Below are positions 1-8,800 of a DNA stretch of 64,000 nucleotides, in pieces. The translations under genes were made by a program, and so were the position numbers. The notes under the pieces were generated by a model. The model was not told the origin of the DNA and did no database searches. It was given only the letters and a program-made list of their open reading frames with translations. The stretch's first letter is position 1; every line of letters starts with the position of its first letter. Source of the stretch: UBA5209 sp964625015 (GTDB lineage: Bacteria; Patescibacteriota; Dojkabacteria; SC72); NCBI GenBank assembly GCA_964625015.1, contig CAZUZI010000002.1, positions 1 to 64,000 of the forward strand, given 5' to 3'.

Positions 1-1089
1 ATCAGGGTTTACACTCTTATTAGGCTCTTTCCCAAAGATATCCTTAACCTTCTTTACTACAGCAGGCATTCTAGTCATACCTCCAACAAGAAGAACCTCA
101 TTAATATCACCTAATTCTAGACCTGCATCTTTAAGTGCTTTCTTACATGGTTGTTCTGTTTTATCTATTAAATCTGATGTTAATTTTTCTAAATCAGATC
201 TTGTCATAGACACCTTTAGATGTTTTGGACCACTTGATGTAGCTGTAATATATGGGATATTAATTTCAGTTTGCTCACTTGTAGAGAGTTCTATCTTAGC
301 CTTTTCTGCAGCTTCCTTTAGCCTTTGTAGTGCTGTTCTATCCTCTTTAAGATTTACACCGTCTGTGTTTTCGAAATCTTTAACAAGCTTATCAATTATC
401 TTTTGGTCAAAGTCATCACCACCAAGATGGGTATCACCATTTGTAGAAAGAACTTCAAATACTCCATCACCAATTTCTAAGATAGAGATATCAAACGTAC
501 CACCTCCTAAATCGAAGATAGCTATTTTTTCCTCCTTACCTTTGTCTAACCCATAAGCCAATGCCGCAGCAGTAGGCTCATTTACGATTCTTTTTACTTC
601 TAAACCTGCAATCTTACCTGCATCTTTTGTTGCCTGTCTCTGAGAATCGTCAAAGTATGCAGGTACTGTGATCACAGCTTCTGTTACTTTTTCTCCCAAA
701 AACTCTTCTGCATCTTTCTTCATCTTTGCAAGAATCTTTGCAGATATCTCCTGTGGTGTATACCATTTATCTCCCATTTTAACCTCAATTCCATCATTAG
801 ATGCTTTCCTCATTTCAAAAGGAAGAAGCTCCTTATCTTTCCCTACCTCCGGGTCATCCCATGTCCTACCTATTAACCTTTTTACAGAATATACTGTACC
901 TGTAGGATTTGTAACTGCCTGATTCTTTGCAGGTGAACCAACAAGTGTTTCTCCTTTATCATCAATTGCAACAATTGATGGGGTCAACCTTGAACCTTGT
1001 GCATTCGCAATGATATTTGGTTTACCACCAGACATATATGCCATAGCACTATTGGTTGTACCCAAATCTATTCCTATTATTTTACTCAT
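1..1089 (-). CDS. dnaK: Hsp70 chaperone DnaK (3' end beyond the window)
   Basis: ATP-dependent cytosolic chaperone that works with GrpE and a J-protein. The window holds about the first 363 residues, which is nearly all of the actin-fold ATPase domain. The N-terminal phosphate loop GIDLGTTNS lies near residues 6-14, the second phosphate motif reads FDLGGGTFD, and the adenosine motif reads VGGMTRMP. The substrate-binding domain and stop codon lie left of position 1. It is the third gene of hrcA-grpE-dnaK, 23 bp after grpE. No SD precedes the ATG, so it is probably translated from the operon mRNA. Identity is certain. Confidence 0.97.
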   Translation of the reverse strand, partial: MSKIIGIDLGTTNSAMAYMSGGKPNIIANAQGSRLTPSIVAIDDKGETLVGSPAKNQAVTNPTGTVYSVKRLIGRTWDDPEVGKDKELLPFEMRKASNDGIEVKMGDKWYTPQEISAKILAKMKKDAEEFLGEKVTEAVITVPAYFDDSQRQATKDAGKIAGLEVKRIVNEPTAAALAYGLDKGKEEKIAIFDLGGGTFDISILEIGDGVFEVLSTNGDTHLGGDDFDQKIIDKLVKDFENTDGVNLKEDRTALQRLKEAAEKAKIELSTSEQTEINIPYITATSSGPKHLKVSMTRSDLEKLTSDLIDKTEQPCKKALKDAGLELGDINEVLLVGGMTRMPAVVKKVKDIFGKEPNKSVNPD

Positions 1090-1112
1090 GATTTTAAATG
1101 TATAAATTTAAA

Positions 1113-1673
1113 TTACTTAATAACGACCACTCTAGATGGTCTAATAACAATATCGTCTAAGATATATCCTGGTTGTATTACGTCATGTATTGTATTTGGC
1201 TTATCACCTGGTATTACTGTCAAAGCTTCATGTATTTCAGGATTAAATTCAGATCCTATTTCAGGTATATACTTCTTTAACCCTATTTCCTCTAAGCCTT
1301 TTTCTAACTTGTTAAGCAGTTCAACAACACCATTAGCCCACGATTCATTTCTCTCATCAAATTGAACTTTTTCCTTACTTTTTACTGCCATACTCATATC
1401 ATCAACAATTGGTATGAGTTTTTCAGCAAGTGACTTTCTAGATTGAAGATACAAAAGGCTTAATCTCTTCTGTGTATTTGATTCTAAGTTATGATAGTCA
1501 GCAAGAGCTCTTTTAAGTTGATTTACTATCTCTAACTTCTCATCTTCTACCTTGTCTATTGTAAGAGCTAATTGGGTAATATCGCCTTCTAATTTAGCAA
1601 CCTCTTGCTCTAACTGCTGAACTTCTTCGCTTTTTAATTTTGAAACACTCTGTGTTTTAATGTTTTTACTCAT
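1113..1673 (-). CDS. grpE: Nucleotide exchange factor GrpE
   Basis: Co-chaperone that releases ADP from DnaK. The protein has 186 residues, a usual GrpE length. A Glu/Lys-rich coiled coil spans roughly residues 12-80, where the dimer helices of the family lie. The C-terminal beta-wing shows the family pattern: FNPEIHEA, then a GY before an I-RPSRVVV strand. It lies between hrcA (17 bp upstream) and dnaK (23 bp downstream), so the three genes share the hrcA promoter and its CIRCE-like operator. Nothing looks broken. Confidence 0.95.
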   Translation of the reverse strand: MSKNIKTQSVSKLKSEEVQQLEQEVAKLEGDITQLALTIDKVEDEKLEIVNQLKRALADYHNLESNTQKRLSLLYLQSRKSLAEKLIPIVDDMSMAVKSKEKVQFDERNESWANGVVELLNKLEKGLEEIGLKKYIPEIGSEFNPEIHEALTVIPGDKPNTIHDVIQPGYILDDIVIRPSRVVVIK

Positions 1674-1690
1674 ATACAGAAATCATTATT

Positions 1691-2416
1691 TTAATTCCAA
1701 CCTCTCATAGCATTCCTCATTGCATTTTGTACCTCTCTAAGAGCGGGAACACATCTTGCATAGTCCATTCTCTTTGAACCTAAAATACCTACATATGCAT
1801 CAGTGCTATCCCAGAAAGGAAGAGATGTAAATACTAAGGAACAACCCTCTAAATCTTTTATGCCAGACTCTTCTCCTATTAATAGAGAAACTCCATTACC
1901 ACTGTATCTATCCATAAGATTTTTAAGGAAATCTTTGTCCTCAAGTATATTTGCAACTCTCTGTATCTTTGTCCAATCTCTTAACTCTTCATATTTGAAG
2001 AGATTAGAAATACCCCAGTATCTACAGATACCATCTATCAGAAGATATACAACAGAATCAGTTTCTTCTGAGAGTATCTGCAATATGGAATTAAGAACAG
2101 ATTCTCTAGAGAACCTATCTCTAAATATACCCTGCCTTATCTCAACAGTTATTAAAGGATTTAACGAGCTACTATTTAATATTTTACTCACATACAATCT
2201 AAGTGCTTGATCTGTAGGAAATCTACCAGAAGATATATGACTCTTTTCTAAAAGTCCAAGCTCCATTAATCTTGCCATTTCATTTCTAATTGTAGCTGGA
2301 CTAACACCAAGCTTATGCCTTTCTACAAGCGACAGAGATCCTACCTCATCAGCACTATTCATAAATTCCTCTATGATTGCCATCAGTATTCTTTTTTGTC
2401 TTTCTGTTATATCCAC
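1691..2416 (-). CDS. hrcA: Heat-inducible repressor HrcA, short form
   Basis: Repressor of class I heat-shock genes that binds CIRCE operators. The N-terminal winged helix is clear: ITERQKRIL, then SPATIRNEMARLMELGLL and SGRFPTDQALRLYV, all matching HrcA. The protein has 241 residues against about 340 for typical HrcA, so the GAF-like dimerisation part is shortened. The start is GTG at 2416. An upstream in-frame stop lies within the CIRCE site and no ATG lies between, so this is the only reasonable start. It heads the operon and should repress itself, grpE and dnaK. The leader is only about 20 nt and has no good SD. Confidence 0.92.
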   Translation of the reverse strand: MDITERQKRILMAIIEEFMNSADEVGSLSLVERHKLGVSPATIRNEMARLMELGLLEKSHISSGRFPTDQALRLYVSKILNSSSLNPLITVEIRQGIFRDRFSRESVLNSILQILSEETDSVVYLLIDGICRYWGISNLFKYEELRDWTKIQRVANILEDKDFLKNLMDRYSGNGVSLLIGEESGIKDLEGCSLVFTSLPFWDSTDAYVGILGSKRMDYARCVPALREVQNAMRNAMRGWN

Positions 2417-2417
2417 A

Positions 2418-2444
2418 TTAGCACTCTTAAAGATTACCTGCTAA
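2418..2444 (-). promoter_or_regulatory. Degenerate CIRCE operator
   Basis: Reads TTAGCACTC-N9-ACCTGCTAA on the plus strand. The CIRCE consensus is TTAGCACTC-N9-GAGTGCTAA. The left arm is perfect, the right arm keeps TGCTAA with three changes, and the 9-nt spacer is exact. It covers the expected transcription start of hrcA, which is the classical position for HrcA repression. Confidence 0.85.
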
Positions 2445-2473
2445 AGTATATGGTTTAGAGCTTCTTCCGTCAA
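2445..2473 (-). promoter_or_regulatory. Sigma-A promoter of hrcA-grpE-dnaK
   Basis: On the minus strand, TTGACG (2468-2473), a 17-nt spacer and TATACT (2445-2450). The start point should fall inside the adjacent CIRCE-like site, giving a leader of about 20 nt before the GTG of hrcA. Confidence 0.85.
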
Positions 2474-2536
2474 GTGATATTTGTATAAATATTTATAAAC
2501 ATATAAAATCGGATAATTTAATTGAGATGTTGAAAT

Positions 2537-3208
2537 ATGAAAAGAATACATATTGGAGTACCATTTTCAAATAGTAAACTATCACTAGCAAGGTTCATAT
2601 TTGGAGTATTTTCAATTTTCTTTTTCTCTTTTATTTCACTGTATTTTGGATTCATAAATCCTGAATATTTAGAAGAAAATCTTCGTGCTATTCTTTTGGG
2701 TGCCATACTTCTTGTCCTTGGTATATGGGCAATATTTAAAAGGATAAAGAGTGAAAAGAATTCTATCATTCTCGATGACTCTGGTATTAATTTTAAAAAT
2801 GACAGACAAGATATTAAATGGGAGGATATTGAATACAGTTTTTTGACTTTTGTTTTTAAGAAAGACTCAGAGGGTGAAGATATGTTTACAGCATGTCCAT
2901 TTCTCTTTCTCAAACTAAAAAACAATTATGCTCATACAGACCATATTATTAAAACAAGAAAATACAAATATCCATATATTGTAGATGAGAAATATTTTAA
3001 AGATTACATAGGTAAAACAAAAGATTTTACAATAGCGATTAATGTTGAAGATATATCAGAAAAGAGCTCAGAAGAAATGATTACCTCTCTTCCAATTAAG
3101 GTAGATTCTGTTAGACCAATAATGGAGGTCAAAACAAAAGATGAATACAACAAGAAGATATATGAATTAGTAGATCCTGGGAAACAGAAAGATTACCTTT
3201 TAGAGTAG
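2537..3208 (+). CDS. Membrane protein with PH-like cytoplasmic domain, unknown function
   Basis: 223 residues. Two hydrophobic segments (about residues 18-38 and 48-66) are followed by a soluble domain with alternating beta strands: SIILDDSGINF, IKWEDIEYSFL and a long hydrophilic tail. A hairpin of membrane helices plus this beta domain resembles the STM3941/PH-like family, but that is a resemblance judged by eye and not an identification. It lies between the heat-shock promoter (divergent) and the L25 gene, which has its own promoter starting 10 bp after this stop. No close -10 box is seen, so it is not one of the leaderless set. Confidence 0.7.
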   Translation: MKRIHIGVPFSNSKLSLARFIFGVFSIFFFSFISLYFGFINPEYLEENLRAILLGAILLVLGIWAIFKRIKSEKNSIILDDSGINFKNDRQDIKWEDIEYSFLTFVFKKDSEGEDMFTACPFLFLKLKNNYAHTDHIIKTRKYKYPYIVDEKYFKDYIGKTKDFTIAINVEDISEKSSEEMITSLPIKVDSVRPIMEVKTKDEYNKKIYELVDPGKQKDYLLE

Positions 3209-3217
3209 CTTTTTACA

Positions 3218-3246
3218 TTGCAAAAAGACTTTAACTCTGATATACT
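3218..3246 (+). promoter_or_regulatory. Promoter of rplY/ctc, near-leaderless
   Basis: TTGCAA (3218-3223), a 17-nt spacer and TATACT (3241-3246). The ATG is at 3257, so the expected start point leaves only about 4 nt of leader. Confidence 0.8.
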
Positions 3247-3256
3247 TTCACTCGCT

Positions 3257-3883
3257 ATGAAAAAATTAACACTACACAAAAGAGAAATTACAGGTAAGAA
3301 GGTTAGCTCTTTAAGAAGTAATAACCAAACACCTGCAGTTGTATATAACTCTAAGACAGAATCTTTTAATACAGTACTAAGCAACAGTGATGCTCAATGG
3401 TTGTACAAAAATACTACCTCTACAACGATTTTAGATGCAGAATTAGATGGTAGATCATTTAAGTGCTTAATAAAGGATTTTGATATTAATTCTGTAACTG
3501 GAGAAATAAATCATGTTTCAATATTTGAAATAGATGAGAATGCTGTAATGGTATTCACTATTCCATTTGAAATCATCGGAGTATCACCAGCAGTTAAGAA
3601 TAACCTAGGTGTAATGGTTAACCCATTAACAGCTATGGAAGTGCACTGTAAACTTGCTGATTTAGTACCAAGTATTCAAATTGACATCTCTGGTTTAGAT
3701 CATCCAGGACAAACAATTACAGTAAGAGATATTAAACTTCCAAATGGAATCTCTCTTATCAATGACGAGATGTTAGATGCAGCAATTGTAACAATCACAG
3801 ATTTACAGAAAGTTGAAGCTGAAGTATCTACAGCAGAAGAAACAACAGAAGCAACAACAAGTACAGCAACAGAAGAGGCATAA
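3257..3883 (+). CDS. rplY: Ribosomal protein bL25/Ctc
   Basis: 5S rRNA-binding large-subunit protein of the long Ctc/TL5 type. There are 208 residues from the ATG at 3257. I prefer this start because it opens with the family motif LTLHKREITGKK and sits 10 nt after a -10 box. The N-terminal L25 beta-barrel (to about residue 95) is followed by the TL5 C-terminal domain (IPFEIIGVSPAVK, then IQIDISGLDHPGQTI). The protein ends in a low-complexity Glu/Thr/Ala tail, as is common in Ctc. A strong intrinsic terminator follows, so it is monocistronic. Confidence 0.92.
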   Translation: MKKLTLHKREITGKKVSSLRSNNQTPAVVYNSKTESFNTVLSNSDAQWLYKNTTSTTILDAELDGRSFKCLIKDFDINSVTGEINHVSIFEIDENAVMVFTIPFEIIGVSPAVKNNLGVMVNPLTAMEVHCKLADLVPSIQIDISGLDHPGQTITVRDIKLPNGISLINDEMLDAAIVTITDLQKVEAEVSTAEETTEATTSTATEEA

Positions 3884-3905
3884 GGATTCATATGATATAA
3901 AAATG

Positions 3906-3931
3906 AAGGGAGAGTATCTCCCTTTTTTTTT
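3906..3931 (+). terminator. Intrinsic terminator after rplY
   Basis: Stem AGGGAGA (3907-3913), loop GTA and TCTCCCT (3917-3923), followed by a run of T. The run continues into the promoter region of the next gene. Confidence 0.93.
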
Positions 3932-3956
3932 GTATACACAGCATATATAATCAGGC

Positions 3957-4895
3957 ATGATATCAGTAATAATTACATCTTGGAAAGAACCTAAAACAAT
4001 TGGTAAATGTATCAAATGCATAGCAGATTCTAGATATTCTGGCATAACTAAACCTTTTGAGATCTTACAACTATCTCCTGATACAGAGACACTAGACGCA
4101 GGCAAACAAGCAGCGAAAGAACTAGGACTATCTAATACAGAATATATTCAAATTCAAGATCCACGCAAAGGGAAACCATATGCACTTAAGCTTGCTATAA
4201 AGGAAGCGAAGGGTGATATTCTAATATTCACAGATGGAGATACATATTTTGGTAGAGATTCAGTTAAATACCTATTAGAACCATTTGAAGATGAAATGGT
4301 TGGAGGAGTTAGTGGAAGACCTGTTTCTATGGACAGTAGAGAAGATATGTTTGGATATTGGGGTCATCTCCTTTCTGATGCTGCCCATGACAGAAGGATA
4401 AGCACCATTAACAATAGGAAGGGTAGTTACTATATAAGTGGTAAAACTTTTTTCCCAATGAGTGGGTATATTATGGCTACTAGAAAATATTATTTTGATA
4501 TTCCACAGAATATTCTTTCTGACGATGCATATATTTCCTACTTTATTAGAAATATTGGCAAAGAGATTGCATATTCACCGAATGCCAAATCATATGTAAA
4601 GTACCCTACTAACTTAAATGACTATTACAAACAGAAGGTTAGATCTTTAGGTGGTTTTACACAATTAGAAAGACTTGGAGTGTTTAAGAAAGATAAACAG
4701 AGTAGAAATTTCTTTATTGAACTTGCGTATACATTCTTTGCACTTAGATATGCAAAGAGTATAAAGGAGTTCACATGGTCTATACTACTATTTCCAGTTA
4801 GACTAATTACATGGATAAGGATATTTTGGGAAAGAGTAATACTCAGAAGAGAAATGGGAAAGAAAGGTTGGGAAAGGATAGAGAGTACTAAATAA
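3957..4895 (+). CDS. Glycosyltransferase family 2
   Basis: 312 residues with a GT-A fold. The start reads ISVIITSWKEPKTI (nucleotide-sugar strand). The metal-binding DXD-type motif is FTDGDTYF (near residue 92), the acceptor/catalytic region carries LSDDAYISYFI, and a later QKVRSLGG resembles the QxxRW-type motif. The C-terminus has a hydrophobic stretch with basic residues that may hold it at the membrane. The ATG is 5 nt after TATAAT (3946-3951), so the mRNA should be leaderless. Envelope polysaccharide or lipid glycosylation is likely. The sugar cannot be told. Confidence 0.88.
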   Translation: MISVIITSWKEPKTIGKCIKCIADSRYSGITKPFEILQLSPDTETLDAGKQAAKELGLSNTEYIQIQDPRKGKPYALKLAIKEAKGDILIFTDGDTYFGRDSVKYLLEPFEDEMVGGVSGRPVSMDSREDMFGYWGHLLSDAAHDRRISTINNRKGSYYISGKTFFPMSGYIMATRKYYFDIPQNILSDDAYISYFIRNIGKEIAYSPNAKSYVKYPTNLNDYYKQKVRSLGGFTQLERLGVFKKDKQSRNFFIELAYTFFALRYAKSIKEFTWSILLFPVRLITWIRIFWERVILRREMGKKGWERIESTK

Positions 4896-4914
4896 AAAGG
4901 CACCTTGCGGTGCC
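4889..4914 (-). terminator. Terminator of the rpoB-rpoC-rpsL-rpsG operon
   Basis: GGCACC-N4-GGTGCC (4899-4914). On the minus strand it is followed by TTTTTATTT. It lies 24 bp after the rpsG stop and just inside or after the end of the convergent glycosyltransferase gene. Confidence 0.85.
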
Positions 4915-4938
4915 CTTCCATTCACTATAGTAGCAAGA

Positions 4939-5406
4939 TTACCATCTGAAATGTGCAAATGCTTTATTAGCTTCTGCCATTCTTTCAACATCTACCTTCT
5001 TCTTTACAGCATCTCCCTCTCCATTAAATGCATTTACGAATTCTATTTCTAAAAGTTTGTCAAAAGATTTACCTGTCTTTGATCTAGCATAATCAACTAA
5101 CCATCTAACTGCTAATGTCTCTTGTCTTCTTGGACTTACTGGAACAGGAACCTGATAGTTTGCACCTCCAACTCTTCTTGATTTAATTTCAAGACCAGGT
5201 CTTATATTATCAATTGCTGTATGTACAAACTCTATAACAGGAGTTTTACTCTTGTCTGCACCTGATTCAATTGCAGTATATACAAGATTCTCTGCAAGGG
5301 ATTTCTTACCACCCTGCATTACTTTATTAATAAGTCTTCCAATGACTTCGTCATTGTATTTTCTATCTTTTGCAATTGTTCTTTTCTTTGCTCTTTTACC
5401 TCTCAT
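4939..5406 (-). CDS. rpsG: Ribosomal protein uS7
   Basis: Small-subunit head protein that nucleates 16S 3' domain assembly. It has 155 residues, full length. The N-terminus has basic residues and IGRLINKVMQGGKKSLAE, followed by RRVGGANYQVPVPVSPRR, both S7 signatures. It is the last gene of the unit, 18 bp after rpsL. In many bacteria fusA and tuf follow in this operon. Here a terminator follows instead, so those genes are elsewhere. Confidence 0.97.
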   Translation of the reverse strand: MRGKRAKKRTIAKDRKYNDEVIGRLINKVMQGGKKSLAENLVYTAIESGADKSKTPVIEFVHTAIDNIRPGLEIKSRRVGGANYQVPVPVSPRRQETLAVRWLVDYARSKTGKSFDKLLEIEFVNAFNGEGDAVKKKVDVERMAEANKAFAHFRW

Positions 5407-5424
5407 TCATTTCTAAACTAAATA

Positions 5425-5841
5425 TTATTGATTTTCAGGTCTCTTAGCTCCATACTTGGATCTAGCCTTTTTTCTATCTTTCACACCTGCAGTATCATAC
5501 TTACCTCTTACAATAATGTACTTTACACCTGGTAAGTCTCTCTTTCTACCTGCTTTTACCATTACTACAGAGTGCTCCTGAAGGTTATGACCCTCTCCAG
5601 GAATATATGCAGTTACTTCCATTCCATTAGAAAGTCTTACTCTAGCTACTTTACGAAGTGCAGAGTTAGGTTTCTTTGGTGTCATGGTTTTAACTTGCAA
5701 AGCAACACCCCTCTTAAAAGGACTGTTTACTTTCTTGTATCTGTTCTTCAATGGATTGAAGTTTGTAGCTAAGGCAATATGTGATACCTTGGCTCTCTTA
5801 GATACTCTTGGTTTTCTTACTAATTGGTTAATCGTTGGCAT
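5425..5841 (-). CDS. rpsL: Ribosomal protein uS12
   Basis: Decoding-centre protein with 138 residues, with the longer N-terminal segment typical of Gram-positive S12. TPKKPNSALRK and GEGHNLQEHSVV are intact. The loop that reads VKDLPG in E. coli reads KRDLPG here, so the position of Lys87 is Arg (codon at 5539-5541). Arg at that site is a known streptomycin-resistance change in other bacteria. The gene lies 25 bp after the rpoC stop and in the same operon. Confidence 0.97.
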   Translation of the reverse strand: MPTINQLVRKPRVSKRAKVSHIALATNFNPLKNRYKKVNSPFKRGVALQVKTMTPKKPNSALRKVARVRLSNGMEVTAYIPGEGHNLQEHSVVMVKAGRKRDLPGVKYIIVRGKYDTAGVKDRKKARSKYGAKRPENQ

Positions 5842-5866
5842 GGTTCGTATTATACAACAAAATCAA

Positions 5867-8800
5867 TTAAAACTTAATCTCTTCGAGACTATTTATATTT
5901 TTTACTTCAGCATCATCTCCTGAAGGAATTCTTCTACCGATGATTACATTCTCTTTCATACCTCTTAGGTAGTCTGTCTTTCCAAGTATTGCAGAATTGG
6001 TTAATACTCTTACCTGCTCTTGGAATGACATTGCTGAAAGGAAGCTTTCAGTATGTAAAGCGGAAGCCTTGATACCAAGTAATTTTGGCTGTACAAGAGT
6101 CTTTCTCTTTCCATCTTCAAGAAGATTCCTATTCTTCTGGTCAGCAATAAATCTATTTACAAGAGATCCTACTAAGTAGTCACTATCACCACTTTCCTGT
6201 ACTCTTCCTAATCTTGCCATCTGTCTAATGATAATTTCAATATGAATATCACCAATAGAGACACCCTGCTCATTGAATACCTTTTGAACTTGATCCAATA
6301 TATATTTCTGAGCTCTTAGTATACTTGAAGCTTCTGCTAATCTCTTAGGGTCAATTGATCCCTCAGTTATTTGATCTCCAGATACAACAGTATCACCATC
6401 ATTTACTAAGATAGGGACATTTGGAAGTACAGAAATTATTTCTTCTCCCTTTATATTGCCGGAAAGTGTAAGTATTCCTCCCTCTAATTTTGCTACACTA
6501 TCAAATGGAGCTTGTTTTTCCATCTCATCTGCATCGATAAAGATTGCTTGGCCACCCTTTACTTGAGCACCATCCGAAACAAGAATACTCTTTGCGTCAG
6601 ATACTACATACTCTCTTGTGAGTGCCTTCTCTCCAACGATAGTTACTGTTGCAGAATCATCCTCTGCTCTATCAATATGTACTTTACCAGAGATAGATGC
6701 AATCTCTGCTTCTGCTTTTGGAGATCTTGCTTCAAACAGCTCTTCAATTCTTGGTAAACCTTGAGTAATGTCTGTTGCTTGTACACCTCCCTTATGGAAA
6801 GTCTGCATTGTCATCTGAGTACCTGGCTCACCAATACTTTGAGCTGCAATTACTCCAACCGCCTTACCCATATCTATCTCTGCTCCGTTCTCAAGATTTA
6901 GACCGTAACATTTCTTACAAATTCCCAAAGGAGCATTACATAGTATAGGGGTTCTAACTGCAACCTCATCTATTCCATTGTTATCTATCTTTTCTGCAAT
7001 ATCTCTCGTAATATATTCACCCTTTGAAACGATTACCTCACCCTTAGAGTCAACAATATCTTTTGCAACAACTCTACCGAAGAGTCTTGCATCATACTCT
7101 AATCTCCTATCATCACTTCTCTTTACTAATATTCCATCACCATCATATCCACAATCATCGAATCTTACGATTACATCATGAGCAACATCTACAAGCTTTC
7201 TTGTTAAATATCCAGAGGATGATGTTCTTAATGATCTGTCTGCAATACCTTTTCTTCCACCGTTTGCTGCTACAAAGTACTCGAATGCACTTAATCCATC
7301 ACGATAGTTACCCTTAATTGGAAGTGGTACCCAGTTTCCTCTAGAGTCTCTAACAACACCCTTGATTGTTAATACCTGTCTTGCCTGAATCTTTCCACCA
7401 TTTGCTTTAGACTCTACCATTTCATATACAGAGTTATTCTTGTCTAATGTTTTCCAAGCTTCTTCTGCAATATCATTTGCGAAATCATTCCACATATCTG
7501 TAGAAAGATTAATCTTCTCTTTTTCAGTAATTAAACCTTGTAAGTAGTTTTCCTGAAGTTGAAGATCCTTCTTCTCTATCTCTTTAATACTTGAGTCTAC
7601 ATCGAAATCGATATTACAATCTTCAATTGCGAATGAGAATCCTAGATCTGTCGCATAGTTGAATCCCATTAACTTTAGACTATCAAGAAGCTCTACTACT
7701 GTATCTAATGAGTACCTATCCTTTATATCTTCAACAATATTAGATACTGTACCACCACTTACTCTTTCATTAATAAAGCGGTATCCCTCTGGAAGAGCAG
7801 TATTGAATATACATCTTCCAACACATGTTTTAATTATTTCATCACCAATCTTAACAAGTATTTGCTCATTAATATCTATTACACCTCTTTCATATGCCTT
7901 TATTGCTAAAGCTGTGGATCCAAACATTCTTGGATTTTCTACTTCGTTGAGATCAGTCATCATGTAGAAACCTATCAACATATCCTTTGCAGGGGTTGCA
8001 AGAACCTGTCCATTAGATATATTAACAATATTCTTTGATGCCATAACCTCCTTCTTAGCTTCTTCTAGAGCTTCTTTTGTAAGAAGTAGATGTACAGACA
8101 TCTGGTCTCCATCGAAGTCTGCATTAAATGCTTTACATACTAATGGATGTAACCTAATAGCGTCTCCCTCTACAAGTCTTGGGAAGAATCCCTGGATACT
8201 ATATTTATGCAGTGTAGGAGCACGGTTAAGTAATACTGGCTTTCCATCTATTACTTTCTCAAGTAAGTCCCAGATTACATCTTGCTCTTCCTCTATTATA
8301 TCTTTTGCTACTCTAACATTAGGAGCGATCTCTTGTTCTAACAACTGATTAATTACAAAAGGTTTGAACATTTCTAATGCAATACTCTTTGGAAGACCAC
8401 ACTGATCTAATTTTAGACTTGGATCTCCAACGATAACAGCACGACCTGAGTAGTCAACACGCTTTCCGAGAAGATTCTTTCTAAAGATACCCTTCTTTCC
8501 TCTTAAATCGTCAGTTAAGGATTGATATGGTAATCTCTTGTTATTCATCATTGGCTTACTTGGCCTATGAGAGTTATCAATAACAGCATCTACTGATTCC
8601 TGAAGCATTCTCTTTTCATTCCTTAGGATTACGTCAGGTGCTCCAATTTCTATTAATCTTGCTAAACGATTATTTCTGTTAATTATTCTCCTATACAAAT
8701 CATTTAGATCTGATGTAGCAAATTTACCACCAGAAATAGGGATAATTGGTCTTAAATCAGGAGGAAGTACTGGTAATATATCCATTACCATCCAACTTGG

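Noticed and set aside
2518..2925. Minus-strand frame of 135 codons
   Set aside because: Shadow of the membrane protein gene on the plus strand, with no promoter-like start.
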